A program made the position numbers and the translations under genes. This document shows, one piece after another, positions 37,395-46,404 of a stretch of DNA of 64,000 nt. The notes beneath the pieces are model-generated. The model did no database searches and had not been told where the DNA came from. It saw nothing but the letters and a program-made list of their open reading frames with translations. Within the stretch, counting starts at the first letter, position 1; each line of letters starts with the position of its first letter. The DNA is from Clavibacter capsici (GTDB taxonomy: Bacteria; Actinomycetota; Actinomycetes; Actinomycetales; Microbacteriaceae), in contig NZ_CP012575.1 in the NCBI RefSeq assembly GCF_001280205.1, positions 62,001-126,000 on the forward strand, given 5' to 3'.

Positions 37395-38035
37395 TACTTG
37401 ATCTTGCCCTGCCAGGCAGGACGGGCGCGGCTCGCAAACATTCCAGTGCGAGTCCCGGTTGAAGTCAGCGATGATGCCGGTCATGCTGATTCAGCCGACG
37501 CCGTTGCAGTTGGGAATTGCGGTTGGCGTACTGGACACGGCCTTAATGCTTCACGCGACGCTGAACACGGAGCTGCTCCCTCCAGACCATGCAATGCAAC
37601 TCTGTCTCAGGAAAGGCGCGATTAAGTTGTGCCATTCGACCACGAACACCCGCATGCCCGCGGGACACTGGTAGCGAGGATATGGCTGATGGGTCCCGGC
37701 GCACTTGGATGTAGTCACACTCGTGCAAAAACTGCGTCGGCAGGCTATCTGAGGTGTCAATGTCGATTACAGGCGGGGGTAGGAGTCGCCATTGTCAGCC
37801 GGCGACCCCGTCCGTGTCCCCTGTGTGGAACAGCGATAGAAGCGGTTGAAATACCGGGAGTGCTGGCTGTTGAGGAGTGCAAAGTCATCCTTTCAGGAGT
37901 CCTCAGCGGCGTACAACCAAAGTCGGCGGCTCCCTAGCCGCTGAGGGCCCGCAGATACGGCGGCTGCCGGTCGCTTGTCACAACTACTCCACAGGAATCT
38001 GCCCGGCGTAGCGAGGGTTCGGGTAGGTATGCCTC
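37360..38035. repeat. Degenerate direct repeat of 39832-40510
   Basis: About 650 bases here align by eye with 39832-40510, in the same orientation and covering gene plus upstream region. Shared landmarks are GGTCGCTTGTC, CAACTACTCCACAGG and GCGAGGGTTCGGGTAG in the upstream part and CTTGATCTTGCCCTGCCAG at the 3' end. Divergence is high, so the duplication is old. Confidence 0.75.
37395..37925 (-). pseudogene. Decayed copy of the 39855-40358 secreted protein gene
   Basis: Minus-strand pieces parallel the intact gene: CPAGMRVFVVEWHNLIAPFL corresponds to VPAGTRAFMIESYNFLQPTQ, SGGSSSVFSVASSIKAVS to SGGSSVVFDIAASVGGVS, TPTAIPNCNGVG to TPTAIPGCRGVK, and FNRDSHWNVCEPRP to SNRDSHWDFVNRARP. Several frameshifts and a stop after NCNGVG break it. 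The upstream DNA to about 38035 also matches, so the duplication carried the promoter. Confidence 0.8.
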
Positions 38036-38082
38036 CCCGAACCACCCAGTTGTAGTCAGGTCTGGGCGTTTCGCCCTATCGG

Positions 38083-38475
38083 CTAGCCCATCTGCCTGAG
38101 GTAGTCGCGCGGGTTGGCGTCCCACCATTCGCGGCTGTGGACGATGCGGGTGGGGAAGGTCTTAAGTTTTTCCTGGCGGTTGCAGGAGCTGCCGATCGCA
38201 ATCGCGGCCGTTTGCCCGTTGAGCGGGATGCTGTTCCAGCCGTAGTGGATCGGGATGCACAGGTCTGGTACCGAGCCGTCCAGCGGGTAGACCATGATGG
38301 CGTGGACCTTCGGGTTCGTGACGCTGAGCATGATGGCGTTGTCTCGAGGCGCCGCGTGGGTGGGGTTAGGCAGATCCGCCGCGTCCGCAGCGGCACCGCC
38401 GCCCAGGGCGATTGCTGCGCTTAGGAGGATGGACGCGGCCGTGGTGATGAGCGGGCGGGCGTGGGGGAGGGTCAT
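38083..38475 (-). CDS. Small secreted protein, member of a local family
   Basis: 130 residues; ATG 38475 follows GAAGGACGACC. Signal peptide LITTAASILLSAAIALGGGA ... ADAADLP. The mature part of about 90 residues holds two cysteines (PDLCIPIHYG and IGSSCNRQEK) and ends REWWDANPRDYLRQMG. Size, cysteine spacing and the tryptophan-containing end resemble the protein at 39855-40358 (end DSHWDFVNRARPIWQGKIKQ). No enzyme motif. Location among host-directed proteases makes an effector or protease-linked role plausible but unproven. Confidence 0.7.
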   Translation of the reverse strand: MTLPHARPLITTAASILLSAAIALGGGAAADAADLPNPTHAAPRDNAIMLSVTNPKVHAIMVYPLDGSVPDLCIPIHYGWNSIPLNGQTAAIAIGSSCNRQEKLKTFPTRIVHSREWWDANPRDYLRQMG

Positions 38476-38689
38476 GGTCGTCCTTCGCAAGCAGGTGATG
38501 AGGTGGTCCCCACCATACGAAGGACGTCGACGCCCCGGATTGGCGTGTCCACATCCGCGGCTGACGCTCGGTGCCAGCAAGGCCTCGACTACTAAGACAG
38601 AAGGAGAGTCACCTACGCTGCGAGCCGGCTACGAGGGCGTGAACGGCCGTGGAGCACCCGAAGTCCTCAGTAGGCTTAGACCATGACCG

Positions 38690-39457
38690 GCGTGCACCTC
38701 CGAGCCGCACACGATGCACCGCGGCAACGTCTTGAAGGCCACGATCATCTCCGACGGCACCTATGGAGTGCGTGGCTTCCACGGCGACACCTCCAGCGTT
38801 GACGACATTGACGACTGTTACCTCCCGCACGTAACCACCTGAGACAAGGCGGCCACTCCGGCAACCACGTTGTGGTTTCGGAACACGGAGATCCGGTAGG
38901 CGAGGGTGCACCCGCTGCTCATCTCGTAAGGGCGGGAGTGTGCCCAGACCGTCAGATGGAACAAGGGCGTCTCGCACATCGCAGGCGACGTCAACGAGAA
39001 GGCCATCCGCCGTATGCCGGTCGTTCCGAGGTCTGGGTGCTGTACCAGCGCAACTTTATGATTGACACCCCGAACGGCCTTTTGTCCCCGAAGGTCTGGC
39101 ATCGTGTCGAGCGGCAGCGCGCCGGCCTCGCACTGAACCGGGCCACCGAGGCATCCGGCGTGAAGAACGCCGCGACTTACAAGTACCTCGCATAGGACTC
39201 GCTCTGGTACTGGCCCCCTGGCGCCACAATCGAGAAGACCGCCACATGCGCGCGAGCATGGTCACGCCGGAGGCCGGCCGTACTTCTCCGTCGACGGGGA
39301 ATGACCGGTCACAGTGCAGGGGTGGGGTGCCCTGCGGTATCCATGGAACCACGCCCACGGACTGACGAACGGCTGGCAGAAGCCGGCGCTGCGTGACACA
39401 GAGCGAATCAAGGGCGGCACGGTGCGATCCGCGCCTCGGGTTCATAGTCTCTCACTG
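38690..39457. other. Coding debris on the plus strand
   Basis: Pieces such as TIISDGTYGVRGFHGDTSSV (about 38725-38790), VRWNKGVSHIAGDVNEKAIR (about 38950-39010) and YQRNFMIDTPNGLLSPKVWH (about 39040-39105) are protein-like but lie in different frames with stops between. They may derive from one secreted protein; I cannot name it. Confidence 0.4.
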
Positions 39458-39688
39458 GTGTCAGTCTCGCAGCTCAACCAGAAGCCCCTCGAGTGCACGG
39501 AGCGCCAAGTCGCCGCTGTCATAAAGGATGCCCTACAACTTGAGCTCAAGCAGCAAGCCAACAACGTCACCCTCGACACGGCGGCCGAGCGTCTCTCCCT
39601 GCTTGAAAAGGTTAGCGCGCTCCTGCGACCCTCAGCCCTTGTCGCGCATAGTGCGCGGCGTCCGGTGAACAAACGGCTACCAAAGTGA
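39458..39688 (+). CDS. Possible small helical protein
   Basis: From GTG 39458 a 76-codon frame reads SVSQLNQKPLECTERQVAAV then LELKQQANNVTLDTAAERLS and LLEKVSALLRPSALVAH. The composition looks like a folded helical protein and differs from the surrounding debris. No ribosome site is obvious and no family is recognised. Confidence 0.3.
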   Translation: MSVSQLNQKPLECTERQVAAVIKDALQLELKQQANNVTLDTAAERLSLLEKVSALLRPSALVAHSARRPVNKRLPK

Positions 39689-39854
39689 TTTGAAGGGAGA
39701 CGAGTAGGCGCCATTGCCCGACGTGCAGCTGATCGTGGTTCCATAGCCCGGCGTGTGCGTGTGGTCCTTGAGCGTTAATGTCACACACGAAGAGCCGGAG
39801 TCCTAGGACCCCGGCTCTTAGACGTGCTGACCGGCGGATGTGCCGCCGCGACGA

Positions 39855-40358
39855 TTACTGCTTGATCTTGCCCTGCCAGATAGGCCGGGCGCGGTTCACG
39901 AAGTCCCAGTGCGAGTCCCGGTTGGAGCTGGGAGCAATGTCGGTCGTGTTGTTCCGCTTGACGCCCCTGCATCCGGGGATCGCAGTTGGCGTAATGGACA
40001 CGCCCCCGACGCTCGCCGCGATGTCGAAGACGACGCTGCTTCCTCCAGAGAATGAGACGCAAGTCCGTCTTTGGGTGGGCTGAAGGAAATTGTATGACTC
40101 GATCATGAAAGCCCGCGTGCCGGCTGGGACGCTGGTAGCGAGGATGTGGCTGATGGGTCCAGTCGCTCCCGGATGCAGCTGGATTCGTGCAGGGGCGGCT
40201 TCGGCAGGCTGCATTGAGGTCGCGACTCCGATGACAGGTAGGGCAGCAGCCATGACGAGGGCCGAGATTGCCAGCAGGCGACGCCGTGCGTGTGCCTTGT
40301 GGGGCTCAGGGGTGAACTCGGTCGGAAGACCGAGAGTGCGAGTTACGGAGGTCTGCAT
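39855..40358 (-). CDS. Small secreted protein, founder of the local family
   Basis: 167 residues; ATG 40358 follows GAAGGGA. N-terminal signal RRRLLAISALVMAAALPVIG, cut near PAEAAPAR. The mature protein (about 115 residues) carries cysteines in TCVSFSGGSS and IPGCRGVKR and ends DSHWDFVNRARPIWQGKIKQ. No known domain. A decayed copy lies at 37395-37925 and a probable distant relative at 38083-38475, all on the minus strand. Secretion, lack of enzymatic motifs and neighbours suggest a host-interaction protein; this is inference. Confidence 0.75.
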   Translation of the reverse strand: MQTSVTRTLGLPTEFTPEPHKAHARRRLLAISALVMAAALPVIGVATSMQPAEAAPARIQLHPGATGPISHILATSVPAGTRAFMIESYNFLQPTQRRTCVSFSGGSSVVFDIAASVGGVSITPTAIPGCRGVKRNNTTDIAPSSNRDSHWDFVNRARPIWQGKIKQ

Positions 40359-40573
40359 CGTTGTCCCTTCAGGGTCCTCAGCGAGGCGTACGGCCGACAT
40401 CGGCCGCGCCATAGCCGCTGATCGACTTAAGTTAGGGCGGCCGCCGGTCGCTTGTCGCAACTACTCCACAGGCGGACCCCGTCCGACGTCGCGAGGGTTC
40501 GGGTAGGGAGCCCTCGATGAGTTGCGATCCCAAGGCTCGGGTGTATGTCCTCCCCAGTGTCATCGCCATATAG

Positions 40574-40897
40574 GTGTGTGGCCAAGAGGTAGCACACAGG
40601 GGCGCTTTGTGGAGCAATGGTCATACAGGCATCGATATTACGCGCAGCGCCGGCAAGCACCTTATCCCCTGGCCCGACGCGCTGCATACGATCACGAACG
40701 CATTGCGGAGCTCCACGCGGATGAAGATGAACGAGGGCGGCCCGCGTAGTAAGCGGCGGTTCTTCGTTGGCCCGCAGCACGCGCAGTCGGATCGACTCAT
40801 TGAAGTGCTTGTTGAGCTCAAGCCCGGCGGATTAGTGGTGTACCACGTGATGCCGCTTTGCTCGTACTGCCGAAAGCTGATGGAGGAGGAGAAGTGA
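40574..40897 (+). CDS. BrnT-like ribonuclease toxin (possibly frameshifted)
   Basis: 107 residues from ATG 40574. The core reads KHLIPWPDALHTITNA, then KRRFFVGPQHAQSDRLIEVL, then LVVYHVMPL, the layout of BrnT/DUF4258-like small toxins, where a conserved basic/His and a C-terminal strand HAMP-like segment form the active face. In the middle (about 40680-40745) another frame offers a better-looking ELHADEDERG, so a compensated frameshift is possible. A ribbon-helix-helix-type partner follows 35 bases downstream, in the toxin-first order of BrnTA. Confidence 0.5.
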   Translation: MCGQEVAHRGALWSNGHTGIDITRSAGKHLIPWPDALHTITNALRSSTRMKMNEGGPRSKRRFFVGPQHAQSDRLIEVLVELKPGGLVVYHVMPLCSYCRKLMEEEK

Positions 40898-40932
40898 CAC
40901 TCTCGAAGAAGGACCAGGGCCGCTAAGGCCGT

Positions 40933-41235
40933 ATGGCGGCGACGGAGGAGACGTCGACGGGTGCGACGCTGCCCGGCGACAGTGCGCATGGCTCTAATGC
41001 GGTCGAGATCGGGGCGCAGCTGCTCCTCGATGCGCTCGGCAGGAAGGCGGCCGTCTCCAAGGCGATCGGCCGGCCGAAGCTGTGTGGCGCGGCGCCGGAT
41101 GGCGAGCACTCGCCAACCATCCACGTCCGCCTCTCCCGGTATTGCAAGGACCGTCTGGAGCAGCGGCGAATCGTGCAGCGCCGTAAGTACGCCGCAGATC
41201 TGGTCCGGGACGCGATCGACGAGTACCGCGATTGA
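40933..41235 (+). CDS. Antitoxin-like ribbon-helix-helix protein
   Basis: 100 residues from ATG 40933. The C-terminal half SPTIHVRLSRYCKDRLEQRR then YAADLVRDAIDEYRD fits a ribbon-helix-helix DNA-binding unit (beta strand then two helices). The N-terminal half would wrap the partner toxin. The pair with the upstream gene suggests an autoregulated toxin-antitoxin unit. Family assignment is moderate. Confidence 0.5.
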   Translation: MAATEETSTGATLPGDSAHGSNAVEIGAQLLLDALGRKAAVSKAIGRPKLCGAAPDGEHSPTIHVRLSRYCKDRLEQRRIVQRRKYAADLVRDAIDEYRD

Positions 41236-41893
41236 CACAAGGGCGACTTACGCCGCGTTACGGGCTGAGAGACGCGGGCGGCCGCGTGAACAACCCCGGC
41301 CACGCCTGATGTCGAGTCGTCATCGAGGGGGTCGAGTCACGCATCGAGGTGCCGCGGCTTCGTTCCGCTGCGCTCCACGAATCCGCGCCCATGAACTGCA
41401 TGGCGTGCGCTCACGAGGCAGCAGGTGCTGTGGCATCATGACCACCTGACCTCGCCTGATCATGACTACCGTGCTGACCGTGGCGAGCCGCGAAGGATGT
41501 GACGGGGTGTGCCCTGTGGTTCTCGTCCGGGTCCGGCCTGACGACTTCACCGACGACGACCTGGCATTGAAGGGAGTGAGGGCAGGTGGCGTGCGAACGT
41601 GGTTTGAGCAGGCGAAGGCGACGACCATCGGTGGTCGTGGGCTCGTGTGTTCCTGTGCTGCTTGATGGCGCTGCCTGTGACGTTTCCTGTAGCAGAGGTT
41701 GCGCTGCTCATCTGCGCGACAACGCTCTCGAGCGTCAGCGGTGTGATCACCTTCGCGCTAGGGCGTGTCTCCTAGGCACCTGGTACAGGCGATGACGGCG
41801 TTGAGGACGGCCGCGGCGCGGTGGACGATCGCGAGCTTGTTCTATCGGATCACCAGACCCCACCGCTTCATTAATCACGGGGTGCGTCAAGCG
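41236..41893. other. Intergenic, no supported gene
   Basis: A plus frame at 41462-41665 begins TTVLTVASREGCDGVCPVVL and continues RVRPDDFTDDDLALKGV, which looks protein-like but has no family and then degrades. Nothing else is supported. Confidence 0.35.
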
Positions 41894-42754
41894 TCAACGA
41901 GTTAAAAGCTTATATCCTCGCTGCTCTTTGAAAAACTCATATAGCTTGATATATACCATCGTGCTGTCCTCCGTGAGGCGACGAGGGACTTGATCCGTCA
42001 TTATCCCGTAAAGCATACCCGTATCCGGGTTGAAGACGGGCCCGCCGGAATCTCCTGCAAGTAGAAGGTCAGTCGTGGAAGACGCCGCTTGATCTCCGTT
42101 GTGAGGGGCTCTGAAGCCGGGCGGCCAAGCGCGAACGGATAGGTTCATCCAGTTGACCTGCACGCCAGTGGTGCTACCGCTCGTAGCGAACGTTTCGTTC
42201 GGCCCGGGGTCACTGTACCCGATCACAGGTTGGCCATATATGCTCCGTGTTCTGACCGATGCGGTAAGGACACGAGGAAGCGCGTTTGGCGTCCAGGTCG
42301 TCACCGGCAAGCAGTGGGGCGCGCCATGTGAGGAGCTTCCACACGTGTATGACACGTGAACAGTCGGTTCGATCTTGATTAACGCCAGATCGATGTCATC
42401 AGATCTCCAATAGACGGTTCCTACGGGGGCGGTATTGCCATGGCGAGATTCAATCTCGTTTCTGACATACACTTTCTCCCCTGTTCGTGCGACACAGTGG
42501 TTAGCGGTTACTACATATCTGGTGGCGCGCTCTTTTGCAACTAACAATGAGCTCCAAGTATTTTTTTGCACTACTGCGCCTGCAGTGCAATCGCCACCGA
42601 ACTCGAATTCGAGCTGCGAACCGGCAACCACTGGTCGTGTCTGCCTCGCGCTTTCTACCGCGGACGCACTAGAAGCCGTAAACGCGACGGCCACTAGCCC
42701 GAGGCTAATGGACACGGTAAGGGCACAGCGGCGCCGACGATGTGTTCTTAGCAT
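41894..42754 (-). CDS. Chp/Pat-1-like secreted serine protease
   Basis: 286 residues; ATG 42754 has GGAGAG upstream on the minus strand. Signal peptide ALTVSISLGLVAVAFTASSA cut near SAVESA. Catalytic motifs: YVVTANHCVA (His), SDDIDLALIKIEP (Asp), LLAGDSGGPVFNP (Ser). The end LYEFFKEQRGYKLLTR parallels the other two copies. It lies on the opposite strand to its homologues at 35794 and 46405 and next to an IS5-type element, so rearrangement has occurred. Likely exported and acting in plant tissue. Confidence 0.85.
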   Translation of the reverse strand: MLRTHRRRRCALTVSISLGLVAVAFTASSASAVESARQTRPVVAGSQLEFEFGGDCTAGAVVQKNTWSSLLVAKERATRYVVTANHCVARTGEKVYVRNEIESRHGNTAPVGTVYWRSDDIDLALIKIEPTVHVSYTCGSSSHGAPHCLPVTTWTPNALPRVLTASVRTRSIYGQPVIGYSDPGPNETFATSGSTTGVQVNWMNLSVRAWPPGFRAPHNGDQAASSTTDLLLAGDSGGPVFNPDTGMLYGIMTDQVPRRLTEDSTMVYIKLYEFFKEQRGYKLLTR

Positions 42755-42975
42755 TTAATTGCACTCTCCAGATTCATTTGACATAAAAGTAGAACCACGT
42801 ACACGCGGGATGCACAGGGCTTATTCACTGCTCAAGAAATACTAATTTTACAGAGGTGTTAATCTGAAGCGCTACCTTTGTCCACAGGTCGGGTGCTGAC
42901 TGACAACGTGGAGACCAGCGATTGCAGATCGCAAAGTGATGACGCCCGTCGTCTCGACCTAGGGCGTTCGTCCTA

Positions 42976-43950
42976 ATGGTTCGTGGTGATAGCTGCGAGC
43001 CTGGGAGGCAGGTCGCGATCCGAGTTGCCGCCGGACGATCAGCGGGCGTTGATCGCGCCGTTCCTGCCGGTCCGGGCGGGTCGGTTCAGGCGGCCGTCTT
43101 CGGATGCTCGCTCCATGGTCGAGAGCATCGTCTACCGGTATCGGATCGGGATCGCGTGGCGGGATCTGTGTAGGGTGTTTGGGCCGTGGCAGACGGTGTG
43201 GAAGTGGCGCCGCCGGATGGCTGGCGACGGCTCGTGGGACATGCTCCTGGCCGCGCTGACCGCGCATGCCGACCAGGTGGGCCTGGTCGAGTGGTCGCTG
43301 TCTGTGGACTCCACGGTCGCTCGTGCGCGTCAGCACGTGACGAACAGAACCCTTAACACAGGGGGGTCATCGAATCACACGAAGCCCAACGTCCAGGCGC
43401 CTGATCATGGTCTCGGCCGCTCCCGCCGCGGCCTGTCCACAAAGGTGCATCGGCTCGTCGACAGGCACGCGCTGCTGCTGGTGCCGATCGTCACGCCGGG
43501 CAGGCCGGTGACTCGCCCATGCTGCTGCCACCGCTCGTAGGGCTCCGCGTAGTCAGGCCAGTCGGCCGCTGCGCACGCGGCCGTATCGGCTAAGGGGCGA
43601 CAAGGCGTAGTCGTCCCGGGCGATTCACCTCCATCTGCGTGGTCGCGGCATCCAGTCCGTTACGCCTGAGGCGCGGGATCAGCAGGGTCAGCGGGAATGA
43701 CGCGGTTTCCGTGGAGGCAGGCCCGTCTTCTACGACCCGGTCGACTACAAGCAGCGCAACGCCATCGAGCGTGGTTTCTGCCGGGCTGGGGCTGGTAACC
43801 GGAAACGACAAGCTCGCGATCGTCTACCGCGCCGCGGCCGTCCTCAACGCCGTCATTGCCCGGACCAGGCGCCTAGGAGACACGCTCGAGCGCGTCCGCC
43901 ACACCACATCCGTGTCCTTCGCGACGCGTGAAACCGTTTTATCGACTTGA
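42976..43950 (+). mobile_element. IS5-family (IS427-type) transposase, frameshifted
   Basis: From about 42976 the N-terminal domain reads SELPPDDQRALIAPFLPVRA, SMVESIVYRYRIGIAWRDL, PWQTVWKWRRRMAGDGSWDM and the DDE-bearing LSVDSTVARARQHVTN, then GLSTKVHRLVDRHALLL. After 43520 the frame breaks; the C-terminal end is legible in DNA encoding DPVDYKQRNAIERGF (43733-43780) and KLAIVYRAAAVLNAVIARTR (43810-43870). Overlapping-frame IS5 relatives use programmed shifting, but here stops and a gap indicate decay. Terminal inverted repeats were not found. Confidence 0.8.
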
Positions 43951-43991
43951 GTGGATGAAAAGGGGCAGGGTACTTCGACGAAGTGCTTGCT

Positions 43992-44699
43992 TCAGTTGCC
44001 GCAGTGACTGTTTCCGAGGTCGGGGAACTTGATGTAGAGGTACTTAAAGTGCCTGGTGTTGCAGCTCAACGAGACTGATCCGAGGGTGATGAACGCGACG
44101 GCACCGATGCTGACAAAGATCGCGGATGCCAGCAGCCCGAACGCTCCCGCAACAACGGCTGCGATGCCCGTCGCCGTTCCGCCTCCGAGGAGGGCGCCTC
44201 CAGTGGGGGCGGTGATCCTGACGGTCGCCCAGTGGTGGAATAGGCGCTTGAACTTGTGCCAAAGCGATAGCTGCGTGCCGACCTGGGCGGCGGGCGCGGG
44301 GGATGCCGCCTGCTGCGGGACCTGGGCTCGCCCCTGGCTCCTGTCGCTGCCCAACTCTCCCCATGCGGCGATGCTGCCGGTACTGCGGAGCTCCTCCACT
44401 TCGGCTACCATGCTGCGGGCCATGGTCGTCCGGTCCAGAGCGGGGGCTCCTTGGGCGCGGCCGGCAACGCTCGCGTCGACGAGCTGGTCGACGGTGATGC
44501 GCCCATCGACCACATCCTGCAGGAACGACCCGTCCTGCACAGCGACGGCGATTGACTTCTCAGCAGCATTCGCTGCCGGGACACCCGTCACAAGCGACCC
44601 GACGATACCGAGCATCGCAACCGAGGAAACTATGGTCCAATTCCGATGACGGTGGCTTGAGATCGTCGAGGCAGGATTCGGTGAGACTGAGGGCTGCAT
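43992..44699 (-). CDS. Secreted protein, paralogue of the 13812 gene
   Basis: 235 residues if begun at ATG 44699 (ATG 44741 is an in-frame alternative; neither has a strong ribosome site). Signal peptide TIVSSVAMLGIVGSLVTGVP cut near ANAAEK. A polar region follows, then LWHKFKRLFHHWATVRI, a Gly/Ala-rich hydrophobic hairpin (LLGGGTATGIAAVVAGAFGL and SIFVSIGAVAF-like), SLSCNTRHF and the end KYLYIKFPDLGNSHCGN. The 13812 protein has the same order and end pattern K..YI..PD.....CG. Could be a membrane-active secreted peptide released by proteolysis; unproven. Confidence 0.7.
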   Translation of the reverse strand: MQPSVSPNPASTISSHRHRNWTIVSSVAMLGIVGSLVTGVPAANAAEKSIAVAVQDGSFLQDVVDGRITVDQLVDASVAGRAQGAPALDRTTMARSMVAEVEELRSTGSIAAWGELGSDRSQGRAQVPQQAASPAPAAQVGTQLSLWHKFKRLFHHWATVRITAPTGGALLGGGTATGIAAVVAGAFGLLASAIFVSIGAVAFITLGSVSLSCNTRHFKYLYIKFPDLGNSHCGN

Positions 44700-44741
44700 G
44701 GAGGCCTGTTCGGTAGGGCGAAACCGGATCGTGAAGCCCAT

Positions 44742-45325
44742 ACGGTAACGCGTGCTGATGAGTCGTTGGGAGGTTTTGCACAGGTCGGCTGCTCGCTATG
44801 CCCCGCCTAGCCGTGCCGCCCATCGCACGGCTTGACCCGATCGAACGGCCGTGGCGCCGCGGGTAAGATGCCGAGGGTGGGGTGCACAATGGCCCTGCGC
44901 CTGAATAGCGCGCCTACCACGCACCTGGGACGCACGCGTTCGTGGTCGAAGCGCCATGTCGTGGGGATCCGGGTAGTGAGCTTAGGCGGACACGCGCGGA
45001 AGAAGCAGCGGCACCGTTCGTCAGGAAGCGCCCATGGGCGACTCGCTGCTGTAGATTGCGAGCAACCATGAAGCTGCGCAATCCGACAGGCGATGAGAGT
45101 ACGCGAGCATGTCGACGGCGACAGCTCTTCCGGGCATAGCGACGTCTGCCACCCCATGGGACCAAGGGTGAGTGCCGATCGTGCATGCAGGTTGAGCGCG
45201 GTTTACCGGATTACGTGCTGCGTCCGCGGCGCCACGGCCCTGGCGGCTACTTCCTCGCGTAGTTGTCGAAGCAAGCAAGGGCAAGCTGCTCCGCCTTCCT
45301 CGGCAGGGTTTCGATCCATTGCACG
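44742..45325. other. Intergenic, no supported gene
   Basis: About 580 bases between the secreted protein start and the resolvase relic contain only short, arginine-rich frames without ribosome sites. Nothing recognised. Confidence 0.5.
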
Positions 45326-45745
45326 TTAGACCATCGCGCGGCCGATCGAGCATAGGTCGTAGAGCTCGCTGATCAAGTGATCGCCAGCTCGGTACAGCGC
45401 GGCCAGGTGTCGTTCAGCGGCAGGGGATATCTTGTGCCTGCTGCCCTTAAGTTTCCCCTTTTTCGCAACGACTTTCATGCCCTCACGGGTGCGGGTGCGG
45501 ACGGGGTCCGATTCAAGGGCGGCGAACATCGCGAGCATGTTGAGTAGGAGCCACCCGGTACGGTCGGTCGGGTCGTGCACGGAGCCGTCGATGCTGACCG
45601 CGACGGCATTAGCCGCGAGCTCGTTGGCGATCGTGCGGTCATCGCTGATCGAACGCGCGAGAGCCGGTCGAGAGTCGATTCTCGATCCCGCGAAAGAGGG
45701 CCGGGCGATCATCGCGGAAAGCGACTACCGCGGGATCAGATTCGC
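45326..45745 (-). pseudogene. Serine recombinase (resolvase/invertase) relic
   Basis: On the minus strand: an apparent start MRI at about 45745 meets a stop at once, then DRTIANELAANAVAVSIDGS, then GWLLLNMLAMFAALESDPVR, TREGMKVVAKKGKLKGSRHK and AERHLAALYRAGDHLISELY, the C-terminal half of small serine recombinases including the E-helix and the start of the HTH. The catalytic serine region (YARVST) is missing, and the tail after GRAMV is cut. Non-functional. Confidence 0.75.
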
Positions 45746-45885
45746 ATACGTCCGGCGGTTCCTACGTCCCATCGTGGCGGACGAAGGCATTTTCGCTCAA
45801 AGACCTGTTCATTATCATGGAAGCGCGGGGGAGGGGAGTTGCCCGAGCGCTCTTGGAGTATCTCATCGCCGCGGTGCGCATGTAT

Positions 45886-45934
45886 GCTCCTGTGGTGCTC
45901 CTGTGGTGCTCCTGTGGTGCTCCTGTGGTGCTCC
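45886..45934. repeat. 11-bp tandem repeat, four and a half units
   Basis: GCTCCTGTGGT is repeated four times without change from 45886 to 45929, followed by GCTCC. Being 11 bases, the unit shifts frame each time and rules out coding. Confidence 0.95.
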
Positions 45935-46404
45935 GATGGGCGACCGTGCCTGGTAAGGGGCCAGCGCGAAAGATCTATGACAGCCACGGCGTCGTCGATA
46001 TCTCTGTCACCTGCCACGTGATCGGCTGGGGTGCGACGCACTCGAGAGAGCTCAGGGGGGGCGTCGGAGGAGGAGCATGCCAATAACGCCTAAGCCGAGA
46101 CGTGATCGTTGGGATCAGTGCCCAGGCGGATAGTGCGAACAAGCCTCGGTAATTAATAAACTGGTAGGCGAAAAGTATGTAGATTCGCTCGATTGAGTAC
46201 TTGATCAATGGCGTATTCAACGACGCCAAGCGGATCTATTATACTGCGCAACGAGGCCCAAAAACGCGGTCATGATTTGCGCAAGCAACTATGTTGATAT
46301 TGTACGCTGGCCTCATGGGGCGATAGGGGACAGGCTCATTAAGACGGCGCGGCCTGAGGCTGCGCCTGTGGAGAACGCGCGTCCTTCGCTCGCCTCGGGT
46401 ACTA
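45935..46404. other. Upstream region of the third Chp-like protease
   Basis: A+T-rich 470 bases with no gene supported. It should hold the promoter of the 46405 gene; TTGATC-like and TATTATAC-like hexamers occur near 46202-46245 but cannot be paired with confidence. Confidence 0.4.
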
